A stretch of DNA of 64,000 nt. Source: Algihabitans albus. GTDB lineage: Bacteria > Pseudomonadota > Alphaproteobacteria > Kiloniellales > DSM-21159. Location: NCBI RefSeq assembly GCF_003572205.1, contig NZ_QXNY01000003.1, forward strand, positions 496,001 through 560,000, written 5' to 3'. How positions within the stretch are numbered: position 1 is the first letter of the stretch; each line of letters begins with the position of its first letter. The notes under the pieces were generated by a model, which saw only the letters and a program-made list of their open reading frames with translations, did no database searches and was not told the DNA's origin. Shown here one piece after another: positions 51,803 to 61,954 of this stretch. A program made the position numbers and the translations under genes.

Positions 51803-53230
51803 TCAATCGAGAATGAAACCGACCGGACCGATCGGGCCGGCTTCGGAGCCAGGTTGTACGGCTCCCTGGCGGGTCGCCTCGGCCGGCCTACGTTCGGGAC
51901 CGGTCTGACTCCAGAGGCGCCCACTGAGAATTCGCTCCTCGTCGGTGGGGGCGACGAAGCCGTCCACCGGCGTCGTCATCCGATTGGCGGAGACGGGTTC
52001 GACGAGGTAGGGCGTCACGATGATGACCAGCTCGCTTTCTTCCTGTTGGAACGTCGTCGAGCGAAACAACGCTCCAAGCACGGGGATATCGCCTAGGAAG
52101 GGGTACTTCGAGATACCCTGGTTCACCGAGCTTTCGAGCAATCCTGCGATGGCGAAAGACTGACCGCTGCCCAGTTCGACCGTGGTTTCGGCCCGTCGAG
52201 TGACGATTGCGGGAATCTCGACAGTTCCGGTGCGCAAGGCGCCGGCCGAGGACAGCTCGCTGACCTCCGGTCGAACCCGCAAATTGATGCGGCCACCGCT
52301 GAGGACGGTGGGATTGAAGGAAAGACTGACGCCGAAGCTCCGGTAATCCACCGTAAAGGCGCCACCCTCGTCCTCCTGCGGAACGAAGATCGGAAACTCA
52401 CCGCCGGCCAGGAAGGTCGCGGTCTCGCCGGATAAGGCCGTGAGATTCGGCTCGGCAAGCAGGGTGATCAGACCGTCGTCGGCGAGCGCATCGATCAGCC
52501 CGTTGAGATTCAGGCGGTCGCTGCGCCAGGATCCGAACAGCGCCTGGCTCTCTCCCGGCACCAGAATCTGGCCGGCATCGTTCTGAGTGATGCCGTCGCC
52601 GAGCGTAAAGAGGAAGTCGAAGTTGCCGAAACGGGCCGCACCTTCCCAATTGAAGCCGAGTTCCTTATTGACCGAACGTGAAACTTCGGCGACCCGGACC
52701 TGCAGCATGACCTGCGACGGTGCGGTGATGGACAGGCGGTTGATGACCTCGCCGTTCTCGCCGATGAAACGGGCAGCCAGTCGCGCGGCGTCCTCGGCCT
52801 CGGTCACGTCGGCCACTTCCCCGGTCAGAAGGATACCACCGTTGACGGTCCGCACCTCGAGCAGCCGGTCCGGCAGCAACTGCGACAACCCGGACTCCAG
52901 GGTTGTCAGGTCGTGGCTCACGGTCACGCGCCGGTCGATCAGGAGCCGCTCCCTCTCGTCGATGGCGAAGAGCCGGGTTGCCCCCGTCTGGCGGCCGTAG
53001 ACATAAACCAGCGTCGGCGACATCACCTGGACATCGGCGATTCCCGGATTGGCGACGAAGATCGAAGCCGCCGGTGACGGAAGCCGCACCACCTCGCCTT
53101 GATCGACCTCCAGCGCCAGAATCGAACCGGTCGCGGCCCAAGCCGAGATGGTCGGCAGCCACATACCAGCGAGAATCAGCAGGACGGAAATAGGTCGCAA
53201 GACAATGAGAAACGGATTTGCGGGGGCCAT
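51803..53230 (-). CDS. cpaC: Tad secretin CpaC/RcpA
   Basis: A 475-residue outer-membrane secretin. It has a signal (SVLLILAGMWLPTISAWAA), an N-terminal BON-like region (about 40-170) and the secretin core with NLTALSGETATFLAGGEFPIFV, SGGRINLRVRPEVSEL and a TVELGSGQSFAIAGLLE stretch. The last 60 residues are disordered. It forms the pilus exit pore. Confidence 0.94.
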   Translation of the reverse strand: MAPANPFLIVLRPISVLLILAGMWLPTISAWAATGSILALEVDQGEVVRLPSPAASIFVANPGIADVQVMSPTLVYVYGRQTGATRLFAIDERERLLIDRRVTVSHDLTTLESGLSQLLPDRLLEVRTVNGGILLTGEVADVTEAEDAARLAARFIGENGEVINRLSITAPSQVMLQVRVAEVSRSVNKELGFNWEGAARFGNFDFLFTLGDGITQNDAGQILVPGESQALFGSWRSDRLNLNGLIDALADDGLITLLAEPNLTALSGETATFLAGGEFPIFVPQEDEGGAFTVDYRSFGVSLSFNPTVLSGGRINLRVRPEVSELSSAGALRTGTVEIPAIVTRRAETTVELGSGQSFAIAGLLESSVNQGISKYPFLGDIPVLGALFRSTTFQQEESELVIIVTPYLVEPVSANRMTTPVDGFVAPTDEERILSGRLWSQTGPERRPAEATRQGAVQPGSEAGPIGPVGFILD

Positions 53231-53245
53231 GGAATGAGCGTCCGA

Positions 53246-54364
53246 TCAGCGCTGGAACGGAATGACGGCGGCTTCCGGACCGCGCAACACCTGCACCTTC
53301 CGCACCGAAGAGGTAGCATCCGACGGGTTTGGTAAAAGAAGGCTTACATCGCTGTCCCAGGAGTAAGGTCGGTCGTTGAGACTCCGCAGCGCGGCCGCCC
53401 GCTCCGTCGGCGTGAGACCGGCGAGTAGCGCGGCAAGGTCCGAAGACAATTCCGGATCGGTAGCACCCTGCCCACGGGCCGATAAACCGGTCTTAAGCGG
53501 TGCCGCCAGCGGACCAGTCAGCGGCAGACCGCCGGCGAGACCTGCGACGGCACCGCTGGATTGAGACGCGACGACCCCATACCCGAGTGCCGAGTGCAGT
53601 TCGACACCTTGGCTCTCGCCGGTTGGCAGTGCGGCGACCAGTTGATCCGGTTCGCCCTGCAGGGACCGAAGCGATAGGGAGAGCTGACCGAGTTCCGAAA
53701 TCAGGATAACCAGTTCGGCCTGCTTGGGAGTCACCTCCAGTGTCACGATCTCGGCCTGCTTAGGCGTTGCCGTCTGATCGTCGGTCGACTGGTCGATGGC
53801 AAGGACGCGCAGGTCGGTCAGCACCGTTTCGCTGGCGTAGCGCTCCGAGCGCCGCGGGTCGTTCGGCCGGCTTACGGACTGGGTCAGCAGCAGGTCGACC
53901 CGGTCGCCCGGAAACACCAGGCCGGCGATCCCAGTGACGGGATTGATCCGGACGGACACAGCACGTTTCCCAGGCTCCATCACCGCGGCGAGAAAGCCCT
54001 GTTCCCCTGGTTTGACCACCAATCCTTGGATCAACGGATCGCCACTGCCGATACCGCGACGAACGACGGCGCCGTGCAGATCGCCCGGCTTCTCTCCGCC
54101 CTCGACGAAATAGCTCGGCAGGCGCTCGTCTTCGCGATCCCAGACGCGCCAAACCAAATCGTCCGGCTGAATCAAACGCCCGGCCGGCAGATTGGCACTG
54201 GCGATCAGAATTCGCAGATCCGGTTCCGGAGCTGGCCGAACCACTTGTTGCGGCGCGGCAGGCGGCGGCGGAGGTGGCGGCTGCAGAATACTGCGCGCCA
54301 TGAAGACGGTCCCGAGGCCGGCAACCAGGGCGATGCCGAACAGTAGAAGTTTCTTGGGCGACAT
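53246..54364 (-). CDS. cpaB: Pilus assembly protein CpaB/RcpC
   Basis: A 372-residue periplasmic protein anchored by one N-terminal helix (LLLFGIALVAGLGTVFMARSI). The SAF/FlgA-like domain (LRILIASANLPAGRLIQPDDLVWRVWD) starts near residue 50, followed by the CpaB family region (KRAVSVRINPVTGIAGLVFPGDRVDLLLTQ). It works with the CpaC secretin, encoded 15 bp downstream. The C-terminal third is low complexity, rich in Gly, Ala and Leu. Confidence 0.92.
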   Translation of the reverse strand: MSPKKLLLFGIALVAGLGTVFMARSILQPPPPPPPAAPQQVVRPAPEPDLRILIASANLPAGRLIQPDDLVWRVWDREDERLPSYFVEGGEKPGDLHGAVVRRGIGSGDPLIQGLVVKPGEQGFLAAVMEPGKRAVSVRINPVTGIAGLVFPGDRVDLLLTQSVSRPNDPRRSERYASETVLTDLRVLAIDQSTDDQTATPKQAEIVTLEVTPKQAELVILISELGQLSLSLRSLQGEPDQLVAALPTGESQGVELHSALGYGVVASQSSGAVAGLAGGLPLTGPLAAPLKTGLSARGQGATDPELSSDLAALLAGLTPTERAAALRSLNDRPYSWDSDVSLLLPNPSDATSSVRKVQVLRGPEAAVIPFQR

Positions 54365-54389
54365 GGCGAAGCCTCCCGCGGATCAGGGA

Positions 54390-54890
54390 TTAGCCGAGCA
54401 ACCCGGCATAACGGGCAAGCACGAAAAGGCCGCCGCTAGCGATGGCGACCCCGTAAGGAATCGGCTGTTGTGCGATCGAAGCGCCGAGGTGCTCGCGCAG
54501 ATCGGCTGGGGCCAGGCGGCGGAGCCACCAGATCCGTGTCAGAACGATTACGGCGAGCAGCCCACCGGCCAGCGACATGATCACCACCAGACCGGCCAGG
54601 AGCGCGGGTCCTGCCCAAAGGGCCGTCGCGGCAAGGAGCTTGACGTCGCCGCCACCGGCCAGGCCGGCGGCAAAGAGCCCGAGCCCGATCAAGAAGACCA
54701 GCGCGAAGATCGCCAGATGCAGCGGCCAGGCACCTTGCGTGGCACCTGTCAGAGCATAGAGAGCGAAGCTGGCGAGCAGAATAAGGCTGCAGGTATCGGG
54801 AATGAGATAACGCCGCAGATCGCTGCCAGCCGCGACCAGAAGTGCCGAAGCGGCGGCCAGGAGGCTGAGCTGAATCACGTACGGCGTCAT
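54390..54890 (-). CDS. cpaA: Prepilin peptidase CpaA/TadV
   Basis: A 166-residue membrane aspartic protease of the TadV type. The two catalytic Asp positions are in AAGSDLRRYLIPD and GGGDVKLLAATALW. Four to six helices are expected. It cleaves the Flp pilin leader and probably the TadE-type leaders. It lacks the N-methylation domain of the longer PilD type. Confidence 0.93.
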   Translation of the reverse strand: MTPYVIQLSLLAAASALLVAAGSDLRRYLIPDTCSLILLASFALYALTGATQGAWPLHLAIFALVFLIGLGLFAAGLAGGGDVKLLAATALWAGPALLAGLVVIMSLAGGLLAVIVLTRIWWLRRLAPADLREHLGASIAQQPIPYGVAIASGGLFVLARYAGLLG

Positions 54891-55071
54891 GACAGATCTG
54901 CCCTATCGAAAAGGTTATCGGTCCGAAAAATCACCGCCGGATTGCAGTTCTTCGTCTCAAATCCAACGATCTCGGCAGACGAAAAACCGTCCGACGGCCG
55001 AGGGCTGTTGCTGCAACCCTCGACCGTCGACGCGGATTTGGTGTTTCTCTCTCGAAGGGGACACCAACAAC

Positions 55072-55299
55072 TTAGCCGCCTTCACCTTCACCTTCACCTT
55101 CGCCTTCACCACCACCCAAAGCGGCCGGCGTGTTGGCTTCCAGCGTGCCACCGACGCCGCTGAAAATGGTGTCGAGGGCGCCACCCAGCTGGGTCATACC
55201 CGCAATGGCGGCGACCGCGACCAGGGCGGCGATCAGGCCGTACTCGATGGCCGTCGCTCCGGTTTTGCTCTTCATCAACAAAGTAACGAGGCGTCGCAT
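55072..55299 (-). CDS. flp: Flp-type major pilin with Gly-Glu repeat tail
   Basis: A 75-residue Flp pilin. The prepilin processing site and EY signature are in KTGATAIEYGLIAALVAVAAIAG. The remaining chain ends in a GGGEGEGEGEGEGG tail coded by near-perfect GGTGAA hexamers. I chose ATG 55299 because GGAGGT sits just before it; an in-frame ATG at 55311 is weaker. Pilin is the first gene of the minus-strand cpa run, as usual. Confidence 0.93.
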   Translation of the reverse strand: MRRLVTLLMKSKTGATAIEYGLIAALVAVAAIAGMTQLGGALDTIFSGVGGTLEANTPAALGGGEGEGEGEGEGG

Positions 55300-55631
55300 G
55301 ATGACCTCCATCTAGCTGCGTTGCGGCGCGTTTCTGATGGAGCCATTTGAAACCAGAAACATGAACGAGCAGTTAATTCACTGAGCTATTATTTAATCAC
55401 GAGAAGTGATTATTTTTGAAGCTAGTTTGTTTTGTTTATACTCGCAAAAATTGATCAGATTGACTTGATTTTCGAATTAATCTTCTTGCAAAATTCGTTC
55501 GAGATTGACTTCAAATAAAACCAAGAAGATCCATTCTGTTTATTTCATTTATACATTTTTTACCCGCAATACATACAATCGAATCCGGTAGTCACAGCGG
55601 CTTTACACTGTACCCCCAGGGATCAAGCACC
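55300..55631. promoter_or_regulatory. AT-rich divergent control region of the Tad locus
   Basis: Between the divergent flp and TadG-like genes lies a stretch with far lower GC than the rest of the window, mainly 55340-55590, with several A/T runs (for example TTTGTTTTGTTTAT and CATTTATACATTTTTTACC). No gene is present. It should hold promoters for both directions and could be bound by an AT-preferring regulator such as MucR/Ros. Confidence 0.6.
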
Positions 55632-57320
55632 ATGCCGAGCCCACATCCTTGCCTGCAACGTCGACTTACACACGTCAAAGACGTTATCGATCGCGTCTCT
55701 CGACGCCTCTCGCTACATGGGCTGCGCTCCAACCAATCCGGCATCATGGCCGTGTTCCTGGCAATCGGTCTCATTCCCCTGGTCGGCGCCGCCGGCTTGG
55801 CGATCGATACGACACGCGGCTATCTCGTGAAGGCCCGTCTCAATCAAGCGCTCGACGCCGCGGCGTTGGCAGGCGGCCGCGTTTTCTATGAGGAAGACCG
55901 AAACGACGATATCCGCGCCTTTTTCGATGCCAACTTTCCGCCTGGTTTCCTGGGCGCCGACGTCAGCGAGCTGACCATCACCGACGACCCGGAAAACGGA
56001 AAACTGACCGTGGCGGCCTCGGCACAGATCCCGACGTCGCTGGTCAGCGTGCTCGGCTTCGAGGAGCTGAACGTCAGCGCCCGTTCGGTCGTTCTGCGCG
56101 CGGACCGCGGCATGGAACTGGTGCTGGTGATGGATAACACCGGCTCCATGCGCGGCAGCAAGATGTCGCAGATGCGCGACGCGGCCCACGAGCTGGTCGA
56201 CATCCTTTATGCCGACCGCACGGTGGTTCCGAACTTCTGGATCAGCCTGGTGCCCTACACCGCAGCGGTGAACGTTGGTGCCGGCAACACGGGCTGGCTG
56301 GTACCGGGGTCTTTGGATCGCGCCGTCTATGAACTGGATGCCAGCGAAGTGGACCTGGAAGACTGCCGCGGCACCAACGTCAATTGGGATTTGATCCGCA
56401 ACGTCTGTACGATCGGGACTCCGGTTGTGCACGGCGACTGGACCGAAGCTGCCTGCAGCGGCGTCGGTGTCTGGGTCGGACTGACCAGCGAGTGCGTCGT
56501 CTCCTACGCCTGGAAAGGCTGCGTCGAGGCGCGCTACGGCTCCGGAGACGACGTCACCGACGCGCCACCTGCAACGGCTCCCTTCCAGCCCTACTACTGG
56601 CCGCGCTGGCGCAACGGCAACGATATCGAGAGCCGCTATAACTCCTGGCTGTTCGATAACGAGCTTCTTCTTCAAAACGAGAACACGGCGGTCGACGAAA
56701 CGGAAGCCACCAACACAGACAGCAACAACGGCCTCGGTCCGAACCTCGGGTGCGGCCCTCCAATCACTCCCTGGACCGACCAGCGCGGCACCGTCGAGGC
56801 GGCGATCGACGATATGAACTCCTGGCATCGCGGCGGCACGACCACCAACCTGGGCCTGGTCTGGGGATGGCGTCTGCTGTCACCCCGGTGGCAGGGCCTG
56901 TGGGGCGACCCGAACCTGCCTCTGCCCTACGACGAACCGTTGATGCAGAAGGTCGCGGTCATCCTGACCGACGGCGATAATCTGTTTTACGATGGTCATG
57001 CCCCCTCCGGAGACACGGACTACACCGGCTATCAGCGCATTTCGGACGGACGTATCGGCACCACGAACAAAAATACCGCCCGGCGCGAACTGAACGACCG
57101 CACGCTACAGATCTGCAATGCCATGAAGGCGGAGCAGATCATCATCTACACCATCACCTTCGACGTGCGCACCGACAGCCGAGGACAGGACATCCGCGAC
57201 ACCTTCCGCAACTGCGCCACGACGCCCGGGCATTTTTTCGACTCCTACGGTGGCTCCGGGCTCAGCCAAACGTTCCGCGTGATCGCAGCTCAGCTCTCCA
57301 ACCTCCGCATTGCCGAATAG
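55632..57320 (+). CDS. tadG: TadG-like pilus protein with von Willebrand factor A domain
   Basis: A 562-residue protein. A TadG N-terminal motif with a membrane helix is at about 35-70 (GIMAVFLAIGLIPLVGAAGLAIDTTRGYLVKARLNQALDAAALAG). A vWA domain begins near residue 160, with a metal-site DNTGS (LVMDNTGSMRGSKM), and reaches the C-terminus with large insertions containing paired cysteines. It is exported and may act in pilus adhesion or anchoring. It is divergent from flp. Confidence 0.88.
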   Translation: MPSPHPCLQRRLTHVKDVIDRVSRRLSLHGLRSNQSGIMAVFLAIGLIPLVGAAGLAIDTTRGYLVKARLNQALDAAALAGGRVFYEEDRNDDIRAFFDANFPPGFLGADVSELTITDDPENGKLTVAASAQIPTSLVSVLGFEELNVSARSVVLRADRGMELVLVMDNTGSMRGSKMSQMRDAAHELVDILYADRTVVPNFWISLVPYTAAVNVGAGNTGWLVPGSLDRAVYELDASEVDLEDCRGTNVNWDLIRNVCTIGTPVVHGDWTEAACSGVGVWVGLTSECVVSYAWKGCVEARYGSGDDVTDAPPATAPFQPYYWPRWRNGNDIESRYNSWLFDNELLLQNENTAVDETEATNTDSNNGLGPNLGCGPPITPWTDQRGTVEAAIDDMNSWHRGGTTTNLGLVWGWRLLSPRWQGLWGDPNLPLPYDEPLMQKVAVILTDGDNLFYDGHAPSGDTDYTGYQRISDGRIGTTNKNTARRELNDRTLQICNAMKAEQIIIYTITFDVRTDSRGQDIRDTFRNCATTPGHFFDSYGGSGLSQTFRVIAAQLSNLRIAE

Positions 57321-57355
57321 CCGTCATGCATCCGAGGCATTGCAACGGCATACTC

Positions 57356-57391
57356 GACAGGTTGCAACCTGTCAGGGGGTTGCGCCCTGTC
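57356..57391. promoter_or_regulatory. Perfect 18-bp palindrome with partial repeat upstream of fpr
   Basis: GACAGGTTGCAACCTGTC is an exact palindrome at 57356-57373. GGTTGCAACCTGTC recurs as GGTTGCGCCCTGTC at 57378-57391, so two related half-overlapping sites are spaced 18 bp apart. They lie 93-128 bp before the fpr start, after the TadG stop. No T-run follows. It looks like an operator for a dimeric regulator. Confidence 0.5.
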
Positions 57392-57483
57392 GGGCAATCC
57401 GATAGCTGAAAGTCGGCTGCTCAACGACCCTTCTTCGCGGCCACCTTCCCATCAGCCAGCAGTCGGGATGCGTCACCTTCGTC

Positions 57484-58260
57484 ATGAGCAAAGCCATTCA
57501 GGAAGAAAGCGTCGTTTCAGTCCGCCACTGGACGGACGATCTCTTCAGCTTCAGCACCACGCGGGATCCGGCCTTTCGCTTCCTGAATGGCCAGTTCACG
57601 ATGATCGGCCTGAAGGTCGAGAACAAACCCCTGCTGCGCGCCTATTCTATGACCAGCGCCAACTACGAGGATCACCTGGAGTTTTTCTCGATCAAGGTGC
57701 AGAACGGACCGCTCACCTCACGCCTGCAGCACGTCCAGGAGGGCGATAAGCTGCTTGTCAGTCAAAAGCCGACCGGGACGCTGGTGCAGGACAGCTTGAT
57801 CCCGGGCCGTCATCTCTATCTCTTCAGCACCGGCACGGGTATCGCGCCCTTCTGTAGCATCATCAAAGACCCCGAGGTCTACGAACGCTTCGAGAAGATC
57901 GTGCTGATCCACGGCTGCCGGCGCGTGGCCGACCTGGCCTATGGCGGGTTGGTCGTTCAGCAGACCCTTGAGCACGAGCTGATCGGCGAAATTGTCCGCC
58001 CGAAGCTGCTTTACTACCCGACCACGACTCGCGAGGCTTCCCGGTACACGGGGCGCATCACCGACCTGGTGCAAAGCGCCAAGCTGTTCGAAGATCTCGA
58101 TATCTCGCCGCTCGACAAAGAGCGGGACCGGGTCATGCTCTGCGGCAGCCCCATGATGCTGGCCGATTGCGTCGCGCTCTTGGAGCAGTCCGGCTTCCAG
58201 GAGGGAAGCCAGTCGAAACCGGGACAGTTCGTCATCGAGAAAGCTTTCGTCGAGAAGTAG
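57484..58260 (+). CDS. fpr: Ferredoxin-NADP reductase
   Basis: A 258-residue FAD enzyme of the bacterial Fpr type. The FAD motif RAYSMTSAN (R-x-Y-S) and GTGIAPF for NADP are visible. The C-terminus ends in IEKAFVEK rather than the usual Trp/Tyr-based stacking tail. It transfers electrons between NADPH and ferredoxin or flavodoxin in oxidative-stress and iron-sulfur metabolism. It is inserted between TadG and the TadE-like genes of the pilus locus, with no evident function there. Confidence 0.95.
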   Translation: MSKAIQEESVVSVRHWTDDLFSFSTTRDPAFRFLNGQFTMIGLKVENKPLLRAYSMTSANYEDHLEFFSIKVQNGPLTSRLQHVQEGDKLLVSQKPTGTLVQDSLIPGRHLYLFSTGTGIAPFCSIIKDPEVYERFEKIVLIHGCRRVADLAYGGLVVQQTLEHELIGEIVRPKLLYYPTTTREASRYTGRITDLVQSAKLFEDLDISPLDKERDRVMLCGSPMMLADCVALLEQSGFQEGSQSKPGQFVIEKAFVEK

Positions 58261-58284
58261 ACGGACGATGGCCTCGACGGACGG

Positions 58285-58881
58285 CTAGTTGATCGTGATC
58301 ACCTGGTCCGACAGACGAGCTCGAAAAACCGACCAGTGATAGAGCGTCGACTGCTGAACGAACCTGTCGAAAATCAGCGGCGCGTAGCTGTAGTAGACCT
58401 CCGCCACGTACAGGCTTTCGTTCTCGCGCGGTTGCAGGTTCTGCGGCAACACGGCCTCGTCCCCCGGCAGACCGACCCGGCTCGCCCGCACCAAATCACC
58501 GGCGCCGATCTGCTGCCAGACGACTTCGGGCGGCGTGTCCGCAACACGGGTCACGGCGGAGATCAGCACGACGCCCTCCTGCGGGAAGCTGAAGGGCTGC
58601 ATCAGGTGCTCGACGGAATCGAAGATGTTGACCAAATCCTGCGGCGTCACCTGAGCTCCGCGGGAAACGAGATCGCCGACGGACATGGCAGCCCGATCCA
58701 GCTTCTGCATGATCAAGACGTAACGGGCGAATTCGACCGCGCCCAGCAACAGGATCAGCAGGAGAGGCGTAACAACAGCCATCTCGACCAGAACCGTACC
58801 TTTGCGGTTCCAGCGCAAGAGCCGAAACAGCGACGTCCGCTTGCTCGTCAGGGCGCGTACCTCTGACCAAAGCGCAATCAA
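58285..58881 (-). CDS. tadE: TadE-like minor pilin
   Basis: A protein of about 198 residues with a TadE leader: RKGTVLVEMAVVTPLLLILLLGAVEFARYVLIMQKLDRAAMSVGDLVSRG. A prepilin-like processing site precedes the helix. The start is inferred as TTG 58881, overlapping the stop of the upstream TadE-type gene (TTGA). The rest is a periplasmic domain of unknown fold. It is probably a minor pilin processed by CpaA. Confidence 0.82.
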   Translation of the reverse strand: MIALWSEVRALTSKRTSLFRLLRWNRKGTVLVEMAVVTPLLLILLLGAVEFARYVLIMQKLDRAAMSVGDLVSRGAQVTPQDLVNIFDSVEHLMQPFSFPQEGVVLISAVTRVADTPPEVVWQQIGAGDLVRASRVGLPGDEAVLPQNLQPRENESLYVAEVYYSYAPLIFDRFVQQSTLYHWSVFRARLSDQVITIN

Positions 58882-59540
58882 GGCGAACCTGCCGCGCCGC
58901 CGGCAGAGCCGTCGCCTGCACTGCCGAAAGGCTCGTTGCGGACCACAATCGAAGCACTCAGCCGCATCAGACCGTTTTCGTCGCCCATCAGCGGGTCCAG
59001 CATGCCCGTGAGCAAATCCCACTGGTAGCGCAGCGTGTAGAGCACGATATCGCCCGGCCCGCCGAGACCAGCAGCCCCCATATCGGCGTCCCACTGACCG
59101 TTTCCGTTGACGTCTGTGTAGGATTCGCCGCCGTCGAAACTGCCGTTTCCGTTGTCGTCGGCGAAAGGCTCCGGCTCCCCGATGTCGTTGAAACTGGGAT
59201 AGACGAAGAAGGTGATGTCCACCTCATCCATCTCAACCAGACCCTGAGTATGTTCATCGACAATCTGCAGGATCCGTTCTATGCGGGTCTGCCCGTCCGG
59301 TGCGAAACCGGTGATACCGAAGCGCGCGGCTTCACGCAGCCCCCCTTCCATCAGGGAGGTGACGAAAAGCACCATGGCGACCTCGATCAGCCCGATCGCC
59401 AGCAGGATGAAGGCGGGGAAGACGATCGCGAATTCCACCAGGGTGGCGCCCGCGCGCGCGCGCCAGAAACGACGGCCGAGCGTGGCCAGCGCCAAGACGA
59501 GCGGCAGGGGCAGTCGGACAGATGGGTGACAGGCAACCAT
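58878..59540 (-). CDS. TadE/TadG-like minor pilin with EF-hand-like calcium loops
   Basis: A 220-residue protein with a TadE-type N-terminus (RARAGATLVEFAIVFPAFILLAIGLIEVAMVLFV). Residues 128-139 (DDNGNGSFDGGE) match the EF-hand loop at positions 1, 3, 5, 9 and 12. Residues 143-154 (DVNGNGQWDADM) match all but position 12. The loops are adjacent, as in a calcium-binding pair. The rest is a periplasmic domain with a glycine-rich end. Calcium-dependent pilus stability or adhesion is inferred. Confidence 0.85.
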   Translation of the reverse strand: MVACHPSVRLPLPLVLALATLGRRFWRARAGATLVEFAIVFPAFILLAIGLIEVAMVLFVTSLMEGGLREAARFGITGFAPDGQTRIERILQIVDEHTQGLVEMDEVDITFFVYPSFNDIGEPEPFADDNGNGSFDGGESYTDVNGNGQWDADMGAAGLGGPGDIVLYTLRYQWDLLTGMLDPLMGDENGLMRLSASIVVRNEPFGSAGDGSAGGAAGSP

Positions 59541-59658
59541 AGCCGGGATGCTACGCCCAAGGCGGTAAACAAGCCCTTACCAATGCTCACTTAACACTCT
59601 GAATTTTATATGTATTTTCAAATCAACAGAGCTTCCTGGGCGGAGGGCGATCCGTGCC

Positions 59659-59689
59659 TTGACATCCCCCCCCGGCTGCACGATCTATG
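59659..59689 (+). promoter_or_regulatory. Candidate groESL promoter
   Basis: A good -35 (TTGACA, 59659-59664) is followed after 18 bp by ATCTAT (59683-59688) as a likely -10. The CIRCE element starts 7 bp later, which is the standard position for HrcA repression. Confidence 0.55.
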
Positions 59690-59695
59690 AGCGAG

Positions 59696-59722
59696 TTGGC
59701 ACTCATCGACAGAGAGTGCTAG
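59696..59722 (+). promoter_or_regulatory. CIRCE operator of groESL
   Basis: TTGGCACTC, nine bases, then GAGTGCTAG matches the CIRCE consensus (TTAGCACTC-N9-GAGTGCTAA) with one change in each arm. HrcA repressor binding controls groESL in many bacteria, including Alphaproteobacteria. hrcA is not in the window. Confidence 0.93.
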
Positions 59723-59776
59723 TTTGGCGAATAGCCAAATCTCCAACGGTCATTGAACAGGATGGAGGAAAGTCCG

Positions 59777-61751
<1,975 letters not shown>

Positions 61752-61785
61752 GCTCACGTTTCTCGGTGAACTTGGTAGGTTGGAG

Positions 61786-61815
61786 GAGGGGTCGCGGCTA
61801 TGGCTGCGGCCCCTC
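61786..61815 (+). terminator. Hairpin downstream of groEL
   Basis: GAGGGGTCGC and GCGGCCCCTC pair fully with one G-U around a GGCTATGGCT loop, 35 bp after the groEL stop. Only a weak T-rich tract follows, so it may be an imperfect terminator. Confidence 0.55.
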
Positions 61816-61954
61816 GTCGATTCGCACTGTCGAATTCACCCCGCCCCATGCCGATCGGGGATCGGCTTCGACTCGGCGTATTCTGAGAGGCCAATCCTTC
61901 GACTCGAATTGAGTCTCCAAGTCCTACCGATCATCGAAGAAGGGAGAAAAGCCT

